Below, piece by piece: positions 25,072 through 33,242 of a stretch of 64,000 nucleotides of DNA. The translations under genes and the position numbers were made by a program. The notes under the pieces were generated by a model, which saw nothing but the letters and a program-made list of their open reading frames with translations, had not been told where the DNA came from and searched no databases. Where the stretch lies: positions 186,001-250,000 of the forward strand of contig NZ_JAHWXM010000002.1 of assembly GCF_023091225.1 (NCBI RefSeq), given 5' to 3'. This DNA is from Microbacterium galbinum. Lineage in GTDB: Bacteria > Actinomycetota > Actinomycetes > Actinomycetales > Microbacteriaceae. Positions within the stretch are counted from its first letter, which is position 1. Each line of letters begins with the position of its first letter.

Positions 25072-25668
25072 ATGTCGAACGAGGTCGAGCACGCCAAGCG
25101 CGCACTGCGCGCCGAGCTCCGCGAACGCCGGGCGCTCCTCTCCGATGCGCAACGCGACGCCGCCGCCTCCTCGATCGGCGCACGCCTCGACGAACTCGTC
25201 GAGAGCCTCGGCGCCCAGTCGATCTCCTGCTACCTCTCGGCGACCGCCGAGCCGGGCACCCGTGAGTTCGTCACGCGGGCGGTGCGCCGCGGCATCCGCG
25301 TATTGCTCCCCGTCACCCGCGCCGACGGACTGCTCGACTGGGCCGTCGCGAACGACGACGACGATGTCGCCGAGGGACTCTTCGGCCTGCCCGAACCGAC
25401 CGGCGAGGTGCTCGGCCCCATCGCGGTGAACGACGTCGATCTGATGATCGTGCCCGCCGCCGCGGTCGACCGTTCGGGCATGCGCATGGGCTGGGGCCGC
25501 GGCTATTTCGACAAGACCATCGGGTCGATGGAGAAGTGCCCTCCCGTGTACGCGGTCATCTATGATTCCGAGATACTCGACTCCCTGCCTCGCGAGGTGC
25601 ACGACCAGCCGGTCGACGGCATCGTGACGCCGACGCAGACCCTCTCCCTGTCGCAGACGCGACGCTGA
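25072..25668 (+). CDS. 5-formyltetrahydrofolate cyclo-ligase
   Basis: A 198-residue 5-FCL (MTHFS) that uses ATP to convert 5-formyl-THF to 5,10-methenyl-THF in folate one-carbon metabolism. N-terminal basic helix VEHAKRALRAELRERRA, CYLSATAEPGTREF, and the ATP-phosphate motif GMRMGWGRGYFDKTI near the C terminus are diagnostic. Start at 25072 set by the leaderless -10 TAGACT. It is followed 15 nt later by the FmdB gene. Confidence 0.93.
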   Translation: MSNEVEHAKRALRAELRERRALLSDAQRDAAASSIGARLDELVESLGAQSISCYLSATAEPGTREFVTRAVRRGIRVLLPVTRADGLLDWAVANDDDDVAEGLFGLPEPTGEVLGPIAVNDVDLMIVPAAAVDRSGMRMGWGRGYFDKTIGSMEKCPPVYAVIYDSEILDSLPREVHDQPVDGIVTPTQTLSLSQTRR

Positions 25669-25683
25669 CCCTCCGAGGACACC

Positions 25684-25956
25684 ATGCCCACCTACGCCTA
25701 TGCCTGCACGTCGTGCGGCCACCGCTTCGACGCCGTGCAGAGCTTCGCCGACGCGTCGCTCACCGTCTGCCCCGAGTGCGGCGGCACCCTGCGCAAGCAG
25801 TACGGGTCGATCGGCGTGACCTTCAACGGCTCCGGCTTCTATCGCACGGACTCGCGGGCGAAGAGTGGCGGATCATCGGATGCTTCGACATCATCGAAGA
25901 AGGAGTCGACGACCACGAGCGCCCCCGCGCCGACGTCGAGCCCGACCTCATCCTGA
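25684..25956 (+). CDS. FmdB-family zinc-ribbon regulatory protein
   Basis: A 90-residue protein: an N-terminal zinc ribbon with CTSC (residues ~8-11) and CPEC (~30-33), the MPTYAYACTSCGH opening typical of FmdB/CxxC_CXXC_SSSS proteins, and a disordered Ser/Thr/Ala-rich tail. Family members were linked to formamidase regulation, but the role here is unknown. Its ATG follows GAGGAC, and it lies between 5-FCL and mscL, a frequent actinobacterial order. Confidence 0.9.
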   Translation: MPTYAYACTSCGHRFDAVQSFADASLTVCPECGGTLRKQYGSIGVTFNGSGFYRTDSRAKSGGSSDASTSSKKESTTTSAPAPTSSPTSS

Positions 25957-25979
25957 TTCCCCACCACTCGGAGGTTCGC

Positions 25980-26405
25980 ATGCTCAAAGGATTCAAGGAC
26001 TTCATCCTCCGCGGCAACGTCATCGACCTCGCGGTCGCCGTCGTCATCGGCACGGCGTTCACCGCGATCGTCAACGCCGTGGTCGCCAGTGTCATCAACC
26101 CGCTCGTCGCCCTCTTCTTCAAGGCCGACGCGATGGGCGGCTTCGGCCCGCAGGTCACCAACATCTACGGCGACACGGTCACGTTCCCGCTCGGCGACCT
26201 GATCTCGGCCGTCATCAGCTTCCTCGCGGTCGCCCTCGTCGTGTACTTCGTGTTCGTGCTGCCGATGAACACCTTCAAGGCCCACGTCGAGGCCCGCAAG
26301 GGAACGTCCGCCGAGCAGCCCGAAGAGGAGCCGGCCGCCGCGACCGAGGCCGAGCTGCTCGTCGAGATCCGCGACCTGCTCGCGAAGAGCAACGCCCGCG
26401 ACTGA
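25980..26405 (+). CDS. mscL: Large-conductance mechanosensitive channel MscL
   Basis: A 141-residue MscL, the pentameric pore that opens at lytic membrane tension. The N-terminal amphipathic helix MLKGFKDFILRGNVIDLAVA, the pore-lining TM1 (VVIGTAFTAIVNAVVAS) and TM2 (ISFLAVALVVYFVFVLP) are followed by a helical bundle EAELLVEIRDLLAK. The acidic linker AEQPEEEPAAATE is family-typical. It starts 23 nt after fmdB with GGAGG upstream. Confidence 0.96.
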   Translation: MLKGFKDFILRGNVIDLAVAVVIGTAFTAIVNAVVASVINPLVALFFKADAMGGFGPQVTNIYGDTVTFPLGDLISAVISFLAVALVVYFVFVLPMNTFKAHVEARKGTSAEQPEEEPAAATEAELLVEIRDLLAKSNARD

Positions 26406-26438
26406 CGGGCACACCCTCTCTGCGCAGGCAACCGCACC

Positions 26439-26497
26439 GGACGTCCCGTTCCGCTCCGCAGCGTCACCACGACGCTCAGTAGTGGGGCGGGACGTCC
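26439..26497. repeat. Long-range inverted repeat at the convergent ends of mscL and a small gene
   Basis: Arms GGACGTCCCG (26439-26448) and CGGGACGTCC (26488-26497) are perfect complements 39 nt apart. A smaller GCGTC/GACGC stem lies between. It may act as a bidirectional terminator although no T run follows. The right arm is inside the 3' end of the small gene. Confidence 0.4.
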
Positions 26498-26700
26498 TGC
26501 ATCATGCGGTCGTCGTTGGGACCCGCGGGGCCGTCCGGGCGCCGCTTCCGGTCTTTCGCGACCGATTCGGGACCGCTCTCGGGGTCGGGATCGCTTCCCT
26601 CCACCGGCGTCAGGCGTGCGCGGCGGGAACCCGGCACGCGCTCGACCCGCTGCCGCGGAGCATCCGATGCGGGCTCCCCCGGAGAGGCATCCTCAGGCAT
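26476..26700 (-). CDS. Small conserved hypothetical protein ending NDDRMMQDVPPHY
   Basis: A 74-residue, charged, probably disordered protein (acidic/proline-rich middle SDPDPESGPESVAKD) with the C-terminal motif GPNDDRMMQDVPPHY. I recognise that motif from many small actinobacterial hypothetical proteins but know no function. It begins 8 nt after the helicase-nuclease stop in the same direction, so it is very probably in that operon. Confidence 0.6.
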   Translation of the reverse strand: MPEDASPGEPASDAPRQRVERVPGSRRARLTPVEGSDPDPESGPESVAKDRKRRPDGPAGPNDDRMMQDVPPHY

Positions 26701-26708
26701 CCGCTCGG

Positions 26709-29700
26709 TCAGCCGTTCGCGCCGTCATCGAGGTCGAGCGGCTGCGTGTCGTTCTCGGCACGCGCGGTCGACGGCGAGATGCCGAGCACCGAGGCGATCC
26801 GCGTCGCCGCCGTGGCCGGGTCGCTGTAGAGGTCGAACGCGTGCACGCGCACGTAGTGCCAGCCGAGTCGGCGCAGCACGTGCGGGCGCAGACGCAGGGT
26901 CTCGCGCAGCGAGTCGCCGCGCGATTCCGGATCGCACTCGATCACGACGGCCTTGCCGCCGTGCTGCGCGACCAGCGGCAGCAGACCACGGTAGTCCACG
27001 TCGACGGATGCTCCGAGCCGGCGCAGCTCGCGGGCGAGCGCGAGGGTCAACGGGTCGGCGAGGTCTTCGAGACGCGCGTCGCGGGCACGGGCGGCCAGGC
27101 CGCCGAGGATCGACATGAGCGTCGCTGCACCGTGCTCGAGGCGTCCATCGTCGAAGGACGACGGACGGATCGACGACACGATCACCATGGAACGGCGCGC
27201 GCGGGTCATACCGACCGTGAGCAGCCGCTCGCCGTCGGGCGTCGAGAGATCGCCGAAGTCGCTGAGCACTCGGCCGTGCTTGGTCAGACCGAAGCCGAGC
27301 GAGAAGATCACCCGGTCGCGGCTCTCGGCGACGGACTGCTCGAGGGTGAGAACGGCGAAGGGTTCTGCGGTATCGCGCCCCACGAAGTCGGCGACGTCGG
27401 AGCGTCCGGCGAAGGCTGCCGTGACCGCGGCGCGCACGCGCTCGGCATGACGGGCGCTCGCGGTCACGACCATGAGCGACTCGGACGGGCGGTGCACGGC
27501 ATGCTCGACCACGAGCGTCACCACGCGGGCGACCTCGGCGTCGGGGCTCTCGACCGCACCCGAGATCGGGTCGGGCGTGCCCGTGCCTCCCTCGACGTAG
27601 TCGACCGTGAGGCTTCCCCGGCCGAGATACGACCCGGCCCAGGGCAGCGACACGATCTCGCCGCCGTAGAAGGCGTCGTTGATGAGCTCGGCGAGGTCTT
27701 CTCCCCCGGCGCGGTAGCTGCGCGTGAGCGTCATCACCGGAAGCAGCTCCGAGAGACGTTCGAACACCGAGGTCTCGTCGAACTCGACCTCGGGCTCCCA
27801 GAGATCATCGGGGTCGACGGCGATCTGGAACGGCGACGGACGCTGGGTCACCGGGTCGCCGAACGCGACGACCTGCCGCGCACGACGGATCGCGGGCGCA
27901 GCCTCGGCGAGGTTGATCGCCGCGGCATCCACCAGGAGAACGGCGTCGAACTCGACGGAGTCCGGGATCTCGGGCACGAGGTAGGGCGAGGAGATCCAGA
28001 CCGGCGCGAGCGTGGAGACGAGCGTCGGGGCGGCGCTCACCACCTCGGCGGACGTCGTCGTGCTCTGCGTCAGGGCACGACGCAGGTTCGCGGACTCCTG
28101 CGGCTCATCGACGATCGCGATCTTCCACTGGTTGGCGAGCTGCCAGGCCAGCAACGGGCCGGCCATCGCGGCGTGCGCCTCGTCGACGAGACGGAAGTCC
28201 CGCTCGAGCCGATCGACGACCGCGGTGTTCGCGCCGAGGAGGGCGCGGTTGTCCTGGAGGGCGCGCTCGAGGAGAGACTGCCACCACGCGAACTCGAGCT
28301 CGTCGCCCACGCGCGACTCGGAGACGTGACGCACCGAGAGGTCGGTGAGCAGGGGCTCGAGCCCGAGGAGGGCGAGTTCGTCGCGCAGCTCCGCGCGCTC
28401 GACGAGGTTCTCGAAGACGTCGGACTTCGCCGCGAGACCCGCGAGCGTGCGCACCAGGCGCGCCACGGGCAGCGTCGCCAGCGGTTCACGTCGGCCGAGG
28501 GCCGCGTCGAGTTCGGCGAGTTCGGCCTCGACGCGCTGCCACGCGGCCGCGACCTCGCCGAGACCCAGGGGGATCTCGGGGGCGACGCCCGCATCGACGC
28601 AGCGCTGCCACTGCGTGCGCTGGGTCTGGATACGCAGCAGCGCCTCGTGCATCTCGGTGACGTGCACACCGGGACGCACGTACTCCTTCGCCAGACGGCG
28701 CAACCGCCGACGGTTCGCCGACGACATCCCCGGTGCATCGCGGCGGGACCCGTGCGCCTGGATCAGCTCGCCCAGCGGGCGCTCGAACACGGTCGGGCTG
28801 AAGCGGTCGAGCGAGTCGCGGATGCCCTCGAGCAGTCGCAGGTAGTCGCCGAGCTCGTCGATGGTCGAGAACGGGCGCATGTGGGTCTGGGCGATGAGTT
28901 CGTAGCCCCGCTCGAGCAGCGCCGGAACGCTGTCGGAGTGCAGGCGGCCCGCCAGCTCGTGCGCGGCGCGTGCGGCCTCGGTCGTGGCGAAGGTGACGCC
29001 GTACCAGGGCGAATCGTCGGGGCCGAAGCGGAACTCGCCGAGACGCGCGGCCTGCGCGAGGGCGGCGGCGGCCGGCCCGCGATCGCCGGCGAGACGCCGC
29101 AGGGACTCGTTGCTGAGTCGCGCCGTGGTCGACGGCGGGGTGGGCAGTGAGGCGAGTCGGGTGAGGTGACGGGTCGCCTCGAGCACGGAGGCATCCATCC
29201 CGGGCACGGGAGACGTGAGCGCGTGACGGTAGTCGCGGAGCACGGTGCGCAGGCGCACCAGCGCGTCGTCGACCTCTCCGACCTTGGGAGCGCTCGCCTT
29301 CTCGTTGCGACCGATGGCGCGCACGAGATCACGACGCACGCTCACCGGCGAGATCGCGAGGCTGTCGAGACCGATCCCGGCCAGGCGGTGGCGGACTCCG
29401 TCGAGCGTGGAGCGGCGGGCCGAGACGACGAGCACGCGCTTCCCCGCCCGGACGAGCTCGCCCAGCGCGTTGATCACGGTCTGCGTGCCGCCGGTGCCGG
29501 GCAGCGTCGCGACGGTCAGCGAGTGGCCGGCGGCGATGCGCGAGAGCACGGCCTCCTGCTCGGCATCCGCATCGAGCAACAGGGTGTCGGATGCCGGCGC
29601 GCGGTCGTCCGGCCCGGTGAAGTGCGGCGTGGCCCGCGGGGCCCTGACCCGCTCGCGGTCGCCGACGTGACCGGCGAGGGCGTTGAGCACCTGGTGGTCG

Positions 29701-30428
29701 AGCGTGCGGGTGTCGCGCGACATGGAGCCCGCGACGTCGGCGAAGGTCGACACGACCAGGCGCGGTTCGACCGAGAAGGTGTCGATCGTCCGGGTGATCG
29801 CACGCAGGCTGTCGATGACCGGCTGAGGCTTGAAGATGCCGCCGTCGTAGGCGAGGGATGCCAGGGTCGACGCGTCGATCGAGATGCCGAAGTGCTCGCG
29901 GGCGATGCGGACGAGTTCGGGATTGACCTCGAACGCCCCCTGCAGCTTCAGCTCGTAGTCGGAGTGGTGGCGGCGGATCGCGAGCGGGCGCAGCAGCACG
30001 GGGGCGGCGAAGAACGCTCCCCCGATCCGCCAGCGGGCGACGCCGACGGCGAGGTGCACGGCCTCGATGCCGCGCACGGTGCGCAGCTCGGTGTTCTTCG
30101 CGGTGATCCGCTCGGCGGCGAGTCGCGCGGTGCGCAGACCGACCTCGTCGCGGAAGAGGTTCGACAGCAGCGTCGATTTTCCGGTGATGAACTGCGGGAG
30201 GCTGCCGGGATGCGCCTTGGAGATGTCGATACCGGACTCGGCCCCGTCGCGGAAGCTGGTCAGCGGCGAGGGGCCGCCCAGATCGGCGGCTTCACTACGC
30301 AGTCGCGAGCGCTCGCCCTCGGCGGCGTGGGTCACGATGACGCCGGTCGACGAGGACCGGAGGTCGCTGAGGGTCACGGCGAGCGCTGCTCCCGCGTCTT
30401 CTACCGTCTTGCCTTCCCGTCGCCACAC
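26709..30428 (-). CDS. DUF4011-type SF1 helicase-like protein with C-terminal REase_MTES_1575 nuclease; Walker motifs degenerate
   Basis: A 1,239-residue fusion. Residues ~70-250 resemble the DUF4011 N-terminal domain (AAPVLLRPLAI, EVNPELVRI). A superfamily-1 helicase core follows, ending with the motif VI-like TVGMTRARRSMVIV. Around residue 1161 a restriction-endonuclease fold begins (VVIECDPESRGDSL then RRLGWHYVRVH) matching the Pfam family named after Microbacterium testaceum MTES_1575. Oddly, Walker A reads LPGTGGTQT with Gly314 where lysine should be, and Walker B reads VDAAAIN instead of DE. The nuclease motif looks intact. The GTG start is supported by TAGTGT 7 nt upstream. ATP hydrolysis seems unlikely; a DNA-sensing or defence role is conceivable. 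Confidence 0.8.
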   Translation of the reverse strand: MWRREGKTVEDAGAALAVTLSDLRSSSTGVIVTHAAEGERSRLRSEAADLGGPSPLTSFRDGAESGIDISKAHPGSLPQFITGKSTLLSNLFRDEVGLRTARLAAERITAKNTELRTVRGIEAVHLAVGVARWRIGGAFFAAPVLLRPLAIRRHHSDYELKLQGAFEVNPELVRIAREHFGISIDASTLASLAYDGGIFKPQPVIDSLRAITRTIDTFSVEPRLVVSTFADVAGSMSRDTRTLDHQVLNALAGHVGDRERVRAPRATPHFTGPDDRAPASDTLLLDADAEQEAVLSRIAAGHSLTVATLPGTGGTQTVINALGELVRAGKRVLVVSARRSTLDGVRHRLAGIGLDSLAISPVSVRRDLVRAIGRNEKASAPKVGEVDDALVRLRTVLRDYRHALTSPVPGMDASVLEATRHLTRLASLPTPPSTTARLSNESLRRLAGDRGPAAAALAQAARLGEFRFGPDDSPWYGVTFATTEAARAAHELAGRLHSDSVPALLERGYELIAQTHMRPFSTIDELGDYLRLLEGIRDSLDRFSPTVFERPLGELIQAHGSRRDAPGMSSANRRRLRRLAKEYVRPGVHVTEMHEALLRIQTQRTQWQRCVDAGVAPEIPLGLGEVAAAWQRVEAELAELDAALGRREPLATLPVARLVRTLAGLAAKSDVFENLVERAELRDELALLGLEPLLTDLSVRHVSESRVGDELEFAWWQSLLERALQDNRALLGANTAVVDRLERDFRLVDEAHAAMAGPLLAWQLANQWKIAIVDEPQESANLRRALTQSTTTSAEVVSAAPTLVSTLAPVWISSPYLVPEIPDSVEFDAVLLVDAAAINLAEAAPAIRRARQVVAFGDPVTQRPSPFQIAVDPDDLWEPEVEFDETSVFERLSELLPVMTLTRSYRAGGEDLAELINDAFYGGEIVSLPWAGSYLGRGSLTVDYVEGGTGTPDPISGAVESPDAEVARVVTLVVEHAVHRPSESLMVVTASARHAERVRAAVTAAFAGRSDVADFVGRDTAEPFAVLTLEQSVAESRDRVIFSLGFGLTKHGRVLSDFGDLSTPDGERLLTVGMTRARRSMVIVSSIRPSSFDDGRLEHGAATLMSILGGLAARARDARLEDLADPLTLALARELRRLGASVDVDYRGLLPLVAQHGGKAVVIECDPESRGDSLRETLRLRPHVLRRLGWHYVRVHAFDLYSDPATAATRIASVLGISPSTARAENDTQPLDLDDGANG

Positions 30429-30435
30429 AACTCAC

Positions 30436-30441
30436 ACACTA
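30436..30441 (-). promoter_or_regulatory. -10 element (TAGTGT) of the leaderless helicase-nuclease gene
   Basis: Minus-strand TAGTGT followed by GTGAGTT and the GTG start at 30428. Confidence 0.45.
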
Positions 30442-30604
30442 AGCGCGCCGGGCGCGAGGCCCGGTATCCCGGGCGGGTTTCGCGGAATTCCGGTCACGGA
30501 TGCCGTGGCGAACTCCTTCTGCACCGCCACCCGTCGAGAGCGACTCTCCCCCGTCCGTGGGCCTCCCCTCACGGCAGGCGGTCGCCGGGCGTCAGGATGG
30601 ACGC

Positions 30605-31129
30605 ATGACCTTCCGCTACGACTTCGCCCCCACGCCCTTCGGCGATGCGCTCGCGGTGTTCTCCGACGAGGGCATCGTGCGCTTCGATCTGTCCGAGTCG
30701 GAAGACCCGTCGGTCCCGTGGCTCCTCGAGAACGTCGCCCAGGAGCTGCGGGCGGTGCCGGAGCCCGACCCGGGTGCGGCCGATGAGCTGGCCGACCTCC
30801 TCGACCGCTACTTCGACGGCGCTCCGATCCGGTTCAACGAGCACCTCTCTCTCGACTGGCGCCTCGTCGACGGCTTCCCTCGACGCGCCCTCGAGGCGAT
30901 CGGAACGATCGAGTGGGGCGAGACCCTGAGCTACGGAGAGGTCGCCGTCCTCGCCGGCCGCCCGGGCGCGGCCCGCGCCGTGGGATCGGCCTGCCGCATC
31001 ACCCCGTTCTCGATCATCGTGCCCGTGCACCGCGTCATCCGCTCCGACGGCTCTCCCGGTCACTACGGGGCGCACCCCGAGCGCAAGCGGTTCCTCCTCG
31101 ACCTCGAATCGGGCGGGCGGAGCGTTTAG
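30605..31129 (+). CDS. Ogt/MGMT-family protein lacking the catalytic cysteine (PVHR)
   Basis: A 174-residue, full-length O6-alkylguanine-DNA alkyltransferase homologue with N-terminal domain and C-terminal MGMT domain. The MGMT block is recognisable in LSYGEVAVLAGRPGAARAVG and in FSIIVPVHRVIRSDG. The methyl-accepting cysteine of PCHR is replaced by Val141 (codon GTG). Alkyltransferase-like (ATL) proteins have PWHR and flag lesions for nucleotide excision repair; PVHR in a full-length frame is different again. CAGGAT lies 6 nt before the ATG. It cannot be a classical suicide transferase unless Cys130 substitutes, which I doubt. Confidence 0.85.
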   Translation: MTFRYDFAPTPFGDALAVFSDEGIVRFDLSESEDPSVPWLLENVAQELRAVPEPDPGAADELADLLDRYFDGAPIRFNEHLSLDWRLVDGFPRRALEAIGTIEWGETLSYGEVAVLAGRPGAARAVGSACRITPFSIIVPVHRVIRSDGSPGHYGAHPERKRFLLDLESGGRSV

Positions 31130-31196
31130 CGCCACAGGATCGGCGCGGGTCCTGCCGAGTAGGCCGTCGGGATCCGCGCCGGAGGGGCGCCGGTGG

Positions 31197-31202
31197 TAAT
31201 CT
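31197..31202 (+). promoter_or_regulatory. -10 element (TAATCT) of a leaderless regulator gene
   Basis: TAATCT, 6-nt gap, then the GTG at 31209; no ribosome-binding site. Confidence 0.55.
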
Positions 31203-31208
31203 CACCGC

Positions 31209-32105
31209 GTGACGGGAACGGCGCCGTCGCGCGGAAGGCAGGTGGCCGTGAGCACTCCGACCGGAACCGAATCCGACACCGAGCTCGTCGCCCGCGCCGT
31301 GCGGGAACTCGCCCGCCGCACGCGGTTCCCGGTCGCCTTCGGCGGCCTCCTCGATGACGGTGTCGTGCACGTGACGACGATCGTCGGCAACCGCACCCGC
31401 AGTCTCGACGGCCTGCGTGTTCGACCCGAGCGCGGACTCGGAGGGCGAGCGATGATGGAGCTCCGTCCGCGCATGACCAGCGACTACGGGTCCTCGCAGC
31501 AGATCACGCACGACTACGACGTCTTCGTGCTCGGCGAGGGGCTGCGCACACTCCTGGCGGTTCCGATCGTCGTCGCGGGACGATCCCGCGGCGTGCTCTA
31601 CGCGGGCGCCTGGGACGACGAGCAGATCGGCGGGATCACCACCGCCCCGGCCATGCAGGTCGCGCAGTCGGTCGCCGACGAGTTGCGCATCCGCGAGGAG
31701 GTCGAACGCCGACTTCGCGCCGGCGCCCCGGCATCCACCCCCCTGCCGGCCGGTCAGCAGGAGCAGTTGCGTGAGACATTCGCCGATCTGCGCAGCATCG
31801 CCGCATCGATCGACGACGACGAGCTGCGCGCCCGGCTCGCTCGCGTCGAGGGGCGTCTGCTCGCCCTCTCGGGTGAGCAGACGATGACCGCGACCGGCCC
31901 GTCACCCGTGGTCCGCCTCTCGCCGCGCGAGACCGATGTCCTCTCGTGCGCCGCGCTCGGGGCGACGAATGCCGAGATCGCATCGCAGCTCGGCCTCCGC
32001 GAGGGAACCGTAAAGGCATACCTCGGCACCGCCATGTCGAAGCTCGACGCATCGACCCGGCATTCCGCTGTCGCTCGGGCCCGGCGGGCGGGGCTCCTGC
32101 CGTGA
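31209..32105 (+). CDS. GAF-domain LuxR-type transcriptional regulator
   Basis: A 298-residue regulator: GAF-like sensor (residues ~20-160, with FGGLLDDGVVHVTTIVGNR and GLRTLLAVPIVV), a helical linker (~175-225), and a C-terminal LuxR HTH (LSPRETDVLSCAALGATNAEIAS, then GTVKAYLGTAMSKL). Similar actinobacterial proteins control catabolic genes via small-molecule binding to the GAF domain, but no ligand or target is evident next to it. A GTG at codon 14 is an alternative start. Confidence 0.85.
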   Translation: MTGTAPSRGRQVAVSTPTGTESDTELVARAVRELARRTRFPVAFGGLLDDGVVHVTTIVGNRTRSLDGLRVRPERGLGGRAMMELRPRMTSDYGSSQQITHDYDVFVLGEGLRTLLAVPIVVAGRSRGVLYAGAWDDEQIGGITTAPAMQVAQSVADELRIREEVERRLRAGAPASTPLPAGQQEQLRETFADLRSIAASIDDDELRARLARVEGRLLALSGEQTMTATGPSPVVRLSPRETDVLSCAALGATNAEIASQLGLREGTVKAYLGTAMSKLDASTRHSAVARARRAGLLP

Positions 32106-32210
32106 TCGCCTAAATCACACCGGAATTCCATTTGCATTCACCCCTGTATGCAAAAGGAATCGCCGTCGAATCGATTGCCGCAATTCGATTCGGCGAGTAA
32201 TGTTCACTGC
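32106..32210. promoter_or_regulatory. AT-rich promoter region of lsr2
   Basis: This 105-nt gap is clearly more AT-rich than its surroundings (runs such as AAATCACACCGGAATTCC, GCAAAAGGAATCG). TAATGT at 32198-32203 lies 7 nt before the lsr2 ATG. Lsr2 binds AT-rich DNA, so autoregulation here is plausible. Confidence 0.45.
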
Positions 32211-32561
32211 ATGGCGAGACGAATTGTGCATCAACTGGTCGACGATATCGACGGCAGCGTTCTGGAGATCGGCGAGGGAGAGACCGTTCATTTCTCCCTC
32301 AACGGCACCGCGTGGGAGATCGACCTGAACTCGGAGCACGCCGCGGAACTCCGCGCAGCCCTCGAGCCCTACATCTCCGCCGGGCGTCGTGCGGGTTCCG
32401 CGAGCTCCCCGCGCAGCTCTTCGGGTTCCGCCCGTAAGCGACCTGCGCGCAACCCCGAGGTCGCGGCCATCCGCGCCTGGGCGAATGACAACGGATACTC
32501 GCTCTCGGAGCGCGGACGAATTCCCGCGCCCGTCATCGAGGCGTACAACAAAGCGCACTGA
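32211..32561 (+). CDS. lsr2: Lsr2-type nucleoid-associated protein
   Basis: A 116-residue H-NS-like xenogeneic silencer. N-terminal dimerisation domain (MARRIVHQLVDDIDG, VHFSLNGTAWEIDL), a flexible Ser/Arg linker (SSPRSSSGSARKR), and the C-terminal DNA-binding domain with VAAIRAWANDNGYSLSERGRI, where the RGR tripeptide enters the minor groove of AT-rich DNA. The ATG at 32211 is set by the leaderless -10 and by the conserved MARR start. Confidence 0.95.
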   Translation: MARRIVHQLVDDIDGSVLEIGEGETVHFSLNGTAWEIDLNSEHAAELRAALEPYISAGRRAGSASSPRSSSGSARKRPARNPEVAAIRAWANDNGYSLSERGRIPAPVIEAYNKAH

Positions 32562-32583
32562 TCGCGCACGAATACCACGAACG

Positions 32584-32607
32584 AAGGCTCTCCTCCGGGG
32601 GAGCCTT
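32584..32607 (+). terminator. Hairpin terminator after lsr2
   Basis: AAGGCTCTCC / GGGGGAGCCTT stem, closed by a few bases, 22 nt after the lsr2 stop and reaching the stop codon of the convergent MarR gene. Confidence 0.65.
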
Positions 32608-33236
32608 CATTCGTCGTGCTCGGTGACCCAGGCCTCATCGGGCAGGGCGATCTCCTGCGTCATGTCCTCGAGGAAGCGAATGACGACCGCGCGCTCCTCG
32701 CGCGTGAGCCTGGCCGCGGCGTAGAACCGCTTCGCCTGCTGACGCCCCACGGTCTGCATCGCCGCGTGGCGGGTCTCCTCGGTGATCGTGATCGCGAGCG
32801 CCCGGCGGTCGGTCGGGTGCGGCGAGCGCACGATGTGACCGCCCTTCTCGAGGCGGTCGAGCAGCTTGGTGGTCGACGCGGTCGAGATCGCCAGGTGCTG
32901 CGCGATGCCGCCCGGGGTCGCGATCGCGTGCCGGTTGGCGCACACGATGAGGTAATGCAGGGCACGCATGTCGGTCTCGTTGAGCTGCATGTAGCGACGC
33001 GAGGCGCGCGACAGCTTCTGCTCGGCCTCGCGCAACTCGCCGAGTGCTCCCATCACGAGAGCGATCTGCTGCAGGTCCTCCGGCGCGACCCCCGAGCGAT
33101 CGACGAGCGCACTGCGCGGGTCGCTCGCCTCGACGTCGTAGATCGCGGCGTGGCTGAGCCCGTCGGCCGCGGCATCCGCTCGCGTACCGTCGACCGGCGC
33201 CCCCGTCTTCGGGGTAGTGCCGGGTGCAGTGTCCAT
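32607..33236 (-). CDS. MarR-family regulator of the carotenoid operon (CrtR-like)
   Basis: A 209-residue MarR protein with a ~60-residue N-terminal extension before the fold. The winged HTH is at ~105-165 (ATPGGIAQHLAISTASTTKLLDRLEK, wing SPHPTDRRALAITITEE). It is divergent from idi-crtE with a 79-nt gap. In Corynebacterium glutamicum the MarR protein CrtR sits divergent from crtE and represses it, relieved by GGPP, so the same role is likely here. TAACAT 6 nt before the ATG indicates a leaderless transcript. Confidence 0.88.
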   Translation of the reverse strand: MDTAPGTTPKTGAPVDGTRADAAADGLSHAAIYDVEASDPRSALVDRSGVAPEDLQQIALVMGALGELREAEQKLSRASRRYMQLNETDMRALHYLIVCANRHAIATPGGIAQHLAISTASTTKLLDRLEKGGHIVRSPHPTDRRALAITITEETRHAAMQTVGRQQAKRFYAAARLTREERAVVIRFLEDMTQEIALPDEAWVTEHDE

Positions 33237-33242
33237 GCGATC

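Noticed and set aside
26616..29150. 844-codon plus-strand frame opposite the helicase-nuclease gene
   Set aside because: Composition is that of an antisense frame, and the minus strand carries clear DUF4011, helicase and nuclease motifs.
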